From Marinobacter mangrovi (lineage in GTDB: Bacteria > Pseudomonadota > Gammaproteobacteria > Pseudomonadales > Oleiphilaceae), in NCBI RefSeq assembly GCF_016798325.1, contig NZ_JAERVO010000003.1, positions 1 through 64,000 of the forward strand: a stretch of 64,000 bases of DNA, read 5' to 3'. This document shows, in pieces, positions 60,851 to 64,000 of the stretch. The position numbers and the translations under genes are program-made. Position 1 is the stretch's first letter. Every line of letters begins with the position of its first letter. The notes beneath the pieces were generated by a model, which saw nothing but the letters and a program-made list of their open reading frames with translations, was not told the DNA's origin and did no database searches.

Positions 60851-63643
60851 TCAGAGGACCGGTTCCAGCGGGGCCGACACGACCTGGTCACGGCCATTGG
60901 CCTTGGCAAGATACAGCAGTTCATCGAGACGCTTGAAAGCTTCCGGCATGGGCTCGTCCAGTTCGACTTCCACCACGCCGAAACTGGCCGTGACCCGATC
61001 CGGGAAGGGCATGGGATGCTGGCGCAGCTGGTCCCGCAGCAATTCGGCCAGACGGCGGGCGCCCCCGAGGTCGGTATCCTCGCACAGGATCAGGAACTCC
61101 TCGCCACCGAGCCGGTACACCACATCCGTCGAACGCACTTCGTGGCGCAGCAGCCGACCGAGGCGGACCAGAACCTCATCGCCCACGTTGTGGCCGTGGC
61201 TGTCGTTGACGCCTTTGAAGTGGTCGATATCCAGCATGATCATCGCAAACGCCATGCCCTGGCGCCGGAAACGGGCCATTTCCCGCTGCCAGTGGGTTTC
61301 CAGGTGACGGCGGTTGAAGGCGCCGGTGAGCGGATCCATTGTCGCCTGTTCCCGCAGCTGGAATTCCAGCATCTTCATCTGGGTGATATCGGAAATGTAG
61401 CCATGCCAGTAGGTGCTGCCGTCTTCGGCCCGCCGGGGCGTCGACTCGCCCCGCAACCAGCGGATGCCGTGCTGCGGCAAAACCACCCGGAATTCGCAGA
61501 TCCATGGCACCAGGTTGGTCCGGGAGCGGTCGATAGAGGCCTGCACGGTGGCTGCATCGTCCATATGGATACGCCTGAGCGCGTTGGTGGCATCCTGGTG
61601 GGCTTCTTCCGCGGTGATTTCGAACACGTCCCAGATCCCGTCACTGACGTAGGGGAACGACGCCGTGCCGTCCGGACGGCTGAGGTACTGGTATATGACG
61701 CCGGGCACGTTGGTGGTCAGGTCCTGGAGCAGGTGATCGTTCTGCTCCAGCGCTTCCATCGCCCGCAGGTATTCAGTCATGTCGATGGCGACACCGAGGT
61801 AACCCAGATCCTGTCCGGATTCATCGAAAATCTTGGACAGGGTCAGCTGCACTTTGCGGCGTTCACCGTCCTTGCGCACAAACGTCCAGCGTTCCGAGCG
61901 GTGCATTCCCTCTTCAATGCCCACCTGGAAGACCCGGAAGCCGGCCAACGATTTGCCGGTGTATTGGGTCAGCCGCTCGCCCCAAGCCGCCACTTCCCCG
62001 GGATCGTGGAAAGCCAAAGGCGTCATCCGGCCCACCACCTCGGCCGCGCTGTAGCCCAGCAGGTGTTCCGCCCCGCGGTTGAACAGCGCGATCCTGCCGT
62101 CGGGACGGGCAACGATAATCGCCACGTCTTCCGCCGATGCAAAAATGCCCGAGAGGTAGGCATTCGCTTCACGCAGTTCCAGTTCGGTCTGTTTGACGTG
62201 GCTGATGTCGGAGTGTGTGCCGATCATCCGCGCGGGACGATCCGGCCCATGCCACTCAATGACTTTGCCGCGATCTAGGATCCACTTGTAGGTGCCGTCC
62301 TTGCAACGGAGTCGGTGCATGCTCTCGTAATAATCCGTGAGGCCCTTGAAGTGCGCATCTAAAGCCTTCTGACACGGGCCCAGATCCTCAGGGTGAACTC
62401 GGCCGGACCACTCGCTGAGGGTCTGGCCGATTTCGTCCGGCGTGTAGCCCAGCATGGTTTTCCAGCCCTCGGAGAAATACACCTCGTTCTCGGGCATGCG
62501 CCAGTCCCAGACGCCATCGCCGGACCCGTCGAGGGCGAACTGCCAGCGCGCTTCTGATTCGGACAGTGCTTGCAGGGCCTGCTGCAGTTCCTGGGTACGC
62601 CGCGTGACATTGGCCTCCGCCCGGGCCCGGCCCAGCAGGGCCATCGCCAGGTAGCCCGCGCAAAGCAGGGTAGCGCCCAGTCCGGTGATGACCACCAGCA
62701 GTGCGGTCGGGCGGGGCTGCCACTGCGCCGGGTCGGTCGGTTCCGCCCGGATCAAGACCGATCCGTCTGCCAGATTGATATCGCGGGAAAAGGTCAGCCC
62801 CGGGTCGTGGTGATGATCCTCACTATGATCGAGCGTCACGGCCGGACTGTTCGAAGCGAACTCCTCAAAGCCCAGAGCGATGTCGGGTGAATCACTGTGC
62901 GCCGAGGACACCCATTGGGCCAGCGCGCTGAGGCGCAGCCCCAGCCCGATAAATCCCCGCAGGTTTCCGTAGTGACGATCGGTCACATCCTTGACGGTGC
63001 CCTCGTTAAACACCGGAGCAAAGACGACGATGCCGGACTCGTCATCCGGGTCGTCAAGCGTGCGGATGCCGCCAATCATCACCGCTTTGCCAGTGGTCAT
63101 GGCCTGTTCGAAGGCGTGGACCCGCGACGGCAAGTAGCTGACATCCATCCCCACCAGATTGGCGCCGGGGACGTTGGTCTTCTGGTAGGTGATGGGGAAA
63201 TGGCGGCGAATGTCGCCGGAGCTCAGGTCCTCCACCGATTCCGGCAGGCGCAACCGGAACTGATGGTGGTAGTAATAGGCCATTCGCTCGCGATACAGCG
63301 CCATCTGGCTGGCCGGCACGTTCTCGGTCCAGCTGACGGTCATCTCGATGCGATCGGACAGGCGGGTCAGCGTTTCAAACTCGTGGCGGGTGAGTTCCGA
63401 CTCCAGGGTGATGAACCGGCGCATCGCGTCCAGCTCGCGCAGCTGGCCCTGGATCAGTTCTTCCACAAGCAGGATGCGTGAGCGGGCCTCCTGCTCGAAA
63501 CTGGATTGCACGATCTGGCGTTCGGCCTCTGCCGCCCGCTGGGCCAGAATCATTGTCAGCGCCGCCCCCAGTGCAAGCACCAGCAGGACAGGCCATCCCT
63601 GGACCAGAGCGCGTCTTAAAGCAGGGCGCGAATCGGTGGTCAA
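60851..63643 (-). CDS. CHASE-PAS-GGDEF diguanylate cyclase
   Basis: The protein has 930 residues. A membrane helix (VLLVLALGAALTMILAQ) leads to a periplasmic CHASE sensing domain (about residues 75-290), then a second helix (ALLVVITGLGATLLCAGYLA), three PAS/PAC domains (about 365-765), and a C-terminal GGDEF domain with RLGGEEFLI. An RSTD five residues before GGEEF is a complete I-site for product inhibition. It makes c-di-GMP in response to an external signal and controls biofilm or motility. No partner phosphodiesterase is next to it. Confidence 0.92.
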   Translation of the reverse strand: MTTDSRPALRRALVQGWPVLLVLALGAALTMILAQRAAEAERQIVQSSFEQEARSRILLVEELIQGQLRELDAMRRFITLESELTRHEFETLTRLSDRIEMTVSWTENVPASQMALYRERMAYYYHHQFRLRLPESVEDLSSGDIRRHFPITYQKTNVPGANLVGMDVSYLPSRVHAFEQAMTTGKAVMIGGIRTLDDPDDESGIVVFAPVFNEGTVKDVTDRHYGNLRGFIGLGLRLSALAQWVSSAHSDSPDIALGFEEFASNSPAVTLDHSEDHHHDPGLTFSRDINLADGSVLIRAEPTDPAQWQPRPTALLVVITGLGATLLCAGYLAMALLGRARAEANVTRRTQELQQALQALSESEARWQFALDGSGDGVWDWRMPENEVYFSEGWKTMLGYTPDEIGQTLSEWSGRVHPEDLGPCQKALDAHFKGLTDYYESMHRLRCKDGTYKWILDRGKVIEWHGPDRPARMIGTHSDISHVKQTELELREANAYLSGIFASAEDVAIIVARPDGRIALFNRGAEHLLGYSAAEVVGRMTPLAFHDPGEVAAWGERLTQYTGKSLAGFRVFQVGIEEGMHRSERWTFVRKDGERRKVQLTLSKIFDESGQDLGYLGVAIDMTEYLRAMEALEQNDHLLQDLTTNVPGVIYQYLSRPDGTASFPYVSDGIWDVFEITAEEAHQDATNALRRIHMDDAATVQASIDRSRTNLVPWICEFRVVLPQHGIRWLRGESTPRRAEDGSTYWHGYISDITQMKMLEFQLREQATMDPLTGAFNRRHLETHWQREMARFRRQGMAFAMIMLDIDHFKGVNDSHGHNVGDEVLVRLGRLLRHEVRSTDVVYRLGGEEFLILCEDTDLGGARRLAELLRDQLRQHPMPFPDRVTASFGVVEVELDEPMPEAFKRLDELLYLAKANGRDQVVSAPLEPVL

Positions 63644-63707
63644 ATCAGTCTTCCGGGGAGTTCAAACTCACGTCAAGAGAATAGCATAGGCAATCGCTAC
63701 GTAGACC

Positions 63708-63736
63708 TTGCCTGACAAGAGTTCACAATCTATATT
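63708..63736 (+). promoter_or_regulatory. tRNA-Gly promoter
   Basis: TTGCCT (63708-63713) and TATATT (63731-63736) are separated by exactly 17 bases. A GC-rich discriminator (GGCTCCC) follows, as in stringently controlled stable-RNA promoters. Confidence 0.75.
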
Positions 63737-63772
63737 GGCTCCCTGCAAGGCCCCCGTCCCGGGGCACGGCAA

Positions 63773-63846
63773 GCGGGTGTAGCTCAATGGTAGAGCAGAG
63801 GCTTCCCAAGCCTACGACGAGGGTTCGATTCCCTTCACCCGCTCCA
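63773..63846 (+). tRNA. tRNA-Gly (anticodon CCC)
   Basis: A full cloverleaf: acceptor GCGGGTG pairs with CACCCGC (63836-63842), D-arm GCTC/GAGC, anticodon arm GAGGC-TTCCCAA-GCCTA (the first pair is a G-A mismatch), T-arm GAGGG-TTCGATT-CCCTT, discriminator T and an encoded CCA end (63844-63846). It closely resembles glyU of E. coli. Confidence 0.93.
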
Positions 63847-64000
63847 TCTCTTCTCCCAATCGATGCCGCCCCAGCGTCTCCGCCAGCTCCGGTGGCCCCA
63901 ACAGCACCAGACCCCGTTCTTTCAGCGTCAGCCCCGGCGCTACCAGGTCCCGGAACATGTCCCGCCACTCGTGGAAATTGAGCTTCACCGGATTGTGGGT
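63812..64000 (-). CDS. Sterol desaturase/fatty-acid hydroxylase-like protein, C-terminal end
   Basis: Only the last 62 codons are in the window. They read THNPVKLNFHEWRDMFRDLV at the edge, then ERGLVLLGPPELAETLG, the usual end of the sterol-desaturase superfamily (integral-membrane di-iron enzymes). The stop codon at 63814-63812 lies within the oppositely oriented tRNA-Gly gene, so the coding end overlaps the tRNA by 35 bases. Family assignment is tentative, as the His-box region is outside. Confidence 0.5.
   Translation of the reverse strand, partial: THNPVKLNFHEWRDMFRDLVAPGLTLKERGLVLLGPPELAETLGRHRLGEEMERVKGIEPSS

Overview
The window reads as chromosomal DNA of a GC-rich, probably marine gammaproteobacterium, broadly Marinobacter-like or Oceanospirillales-like. 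That placement is inferred from the gene families: type VI secretion, NasS/NasT-controlled nitrate assimilation, NirBD, an OprI-type alanine-zipper lipoprotein, COG0523/Zur, a YhcM-free set of AraC regulators and a hydroxamate siderophore locus. It was not confirmed by any search. There is no rRNA, CRISPR array, transposase or phage module. One tRNA-Gly lies at the right end.

Layout. 1-5954 is a type VI secretion VgrG island. It holds a VgrG C-terminus, a 725-residue peptidoglycan-hydrolase effector, a candidate periplasmic immunity protein, and a train of further small exported cysteine-containing proteins with one decayed copy, all in visibly AT-richer DNA. 6040-9348 is a membrane-linked molybdenum hydroxylase operon (2Fe-2S subunit, Mo subunit, di-heme cytochrome c). 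9635-10333 is a SprT-like metallopeptidase. 10341-23599 is a complete nitrate assimilation locus: nasA, nasT, nasS, nrtABD, a FAD reductase, nirB and nirD. 23615-38477 holds mixed housekeeping genes: CorA, TM2, two AraC regulators, SDR, Nudix, retropepsin-like protease, extracellular nuclease, a WYL regulator and MFS pumps. 39999-51446 is an iron island with a hydroxamate siderophore operon (decarboxylase, N-monooxygenase, exporter, acyltransferase-NIS synthetase fusion), followed by a ferric-siderophore uptake operon on the other strand (reductase, ATPase, binding protein, double-length permease). 51636-64000 carries a yybP-ykoY-type riboswitch with a Mn exporter, two L,D-transpeptidases, NfeD-slipin, an Lpp-like lipoprotein, a Zur-boxed zinc GTPase, a K+/H+ antiporter, a diguanylate cyclase, tRNA-Gly(CCC), and the end of a sterol-desaturase-like gene.

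Regulation is the strongest story. All three nitrate-assimilation transcription units (nasA, nrtABD, the FAD reductase-nirBD unit) carry a sigma-54 -24/-12 promoter with exact GG-N10-GC spacing. Each is followed by a leader ending in an intrinsic terminator whose 5' arm is shared with a hexaloop hairpin (A at loop position 1, G at position 4). That is the arrangement expected for antitermination by NasT, the ANTAR protein encoded in the middle of the locus and held by the nitrate sensor NasS.

A second notable item is a roughly 280-bp repeat present twice (27588-27868 and 46633-46911), with a third partial copy at 15498-15526. It consists of several long hairpins, and some stem positions differ between copies by compensating changes. 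I do not recognise it as a known element.
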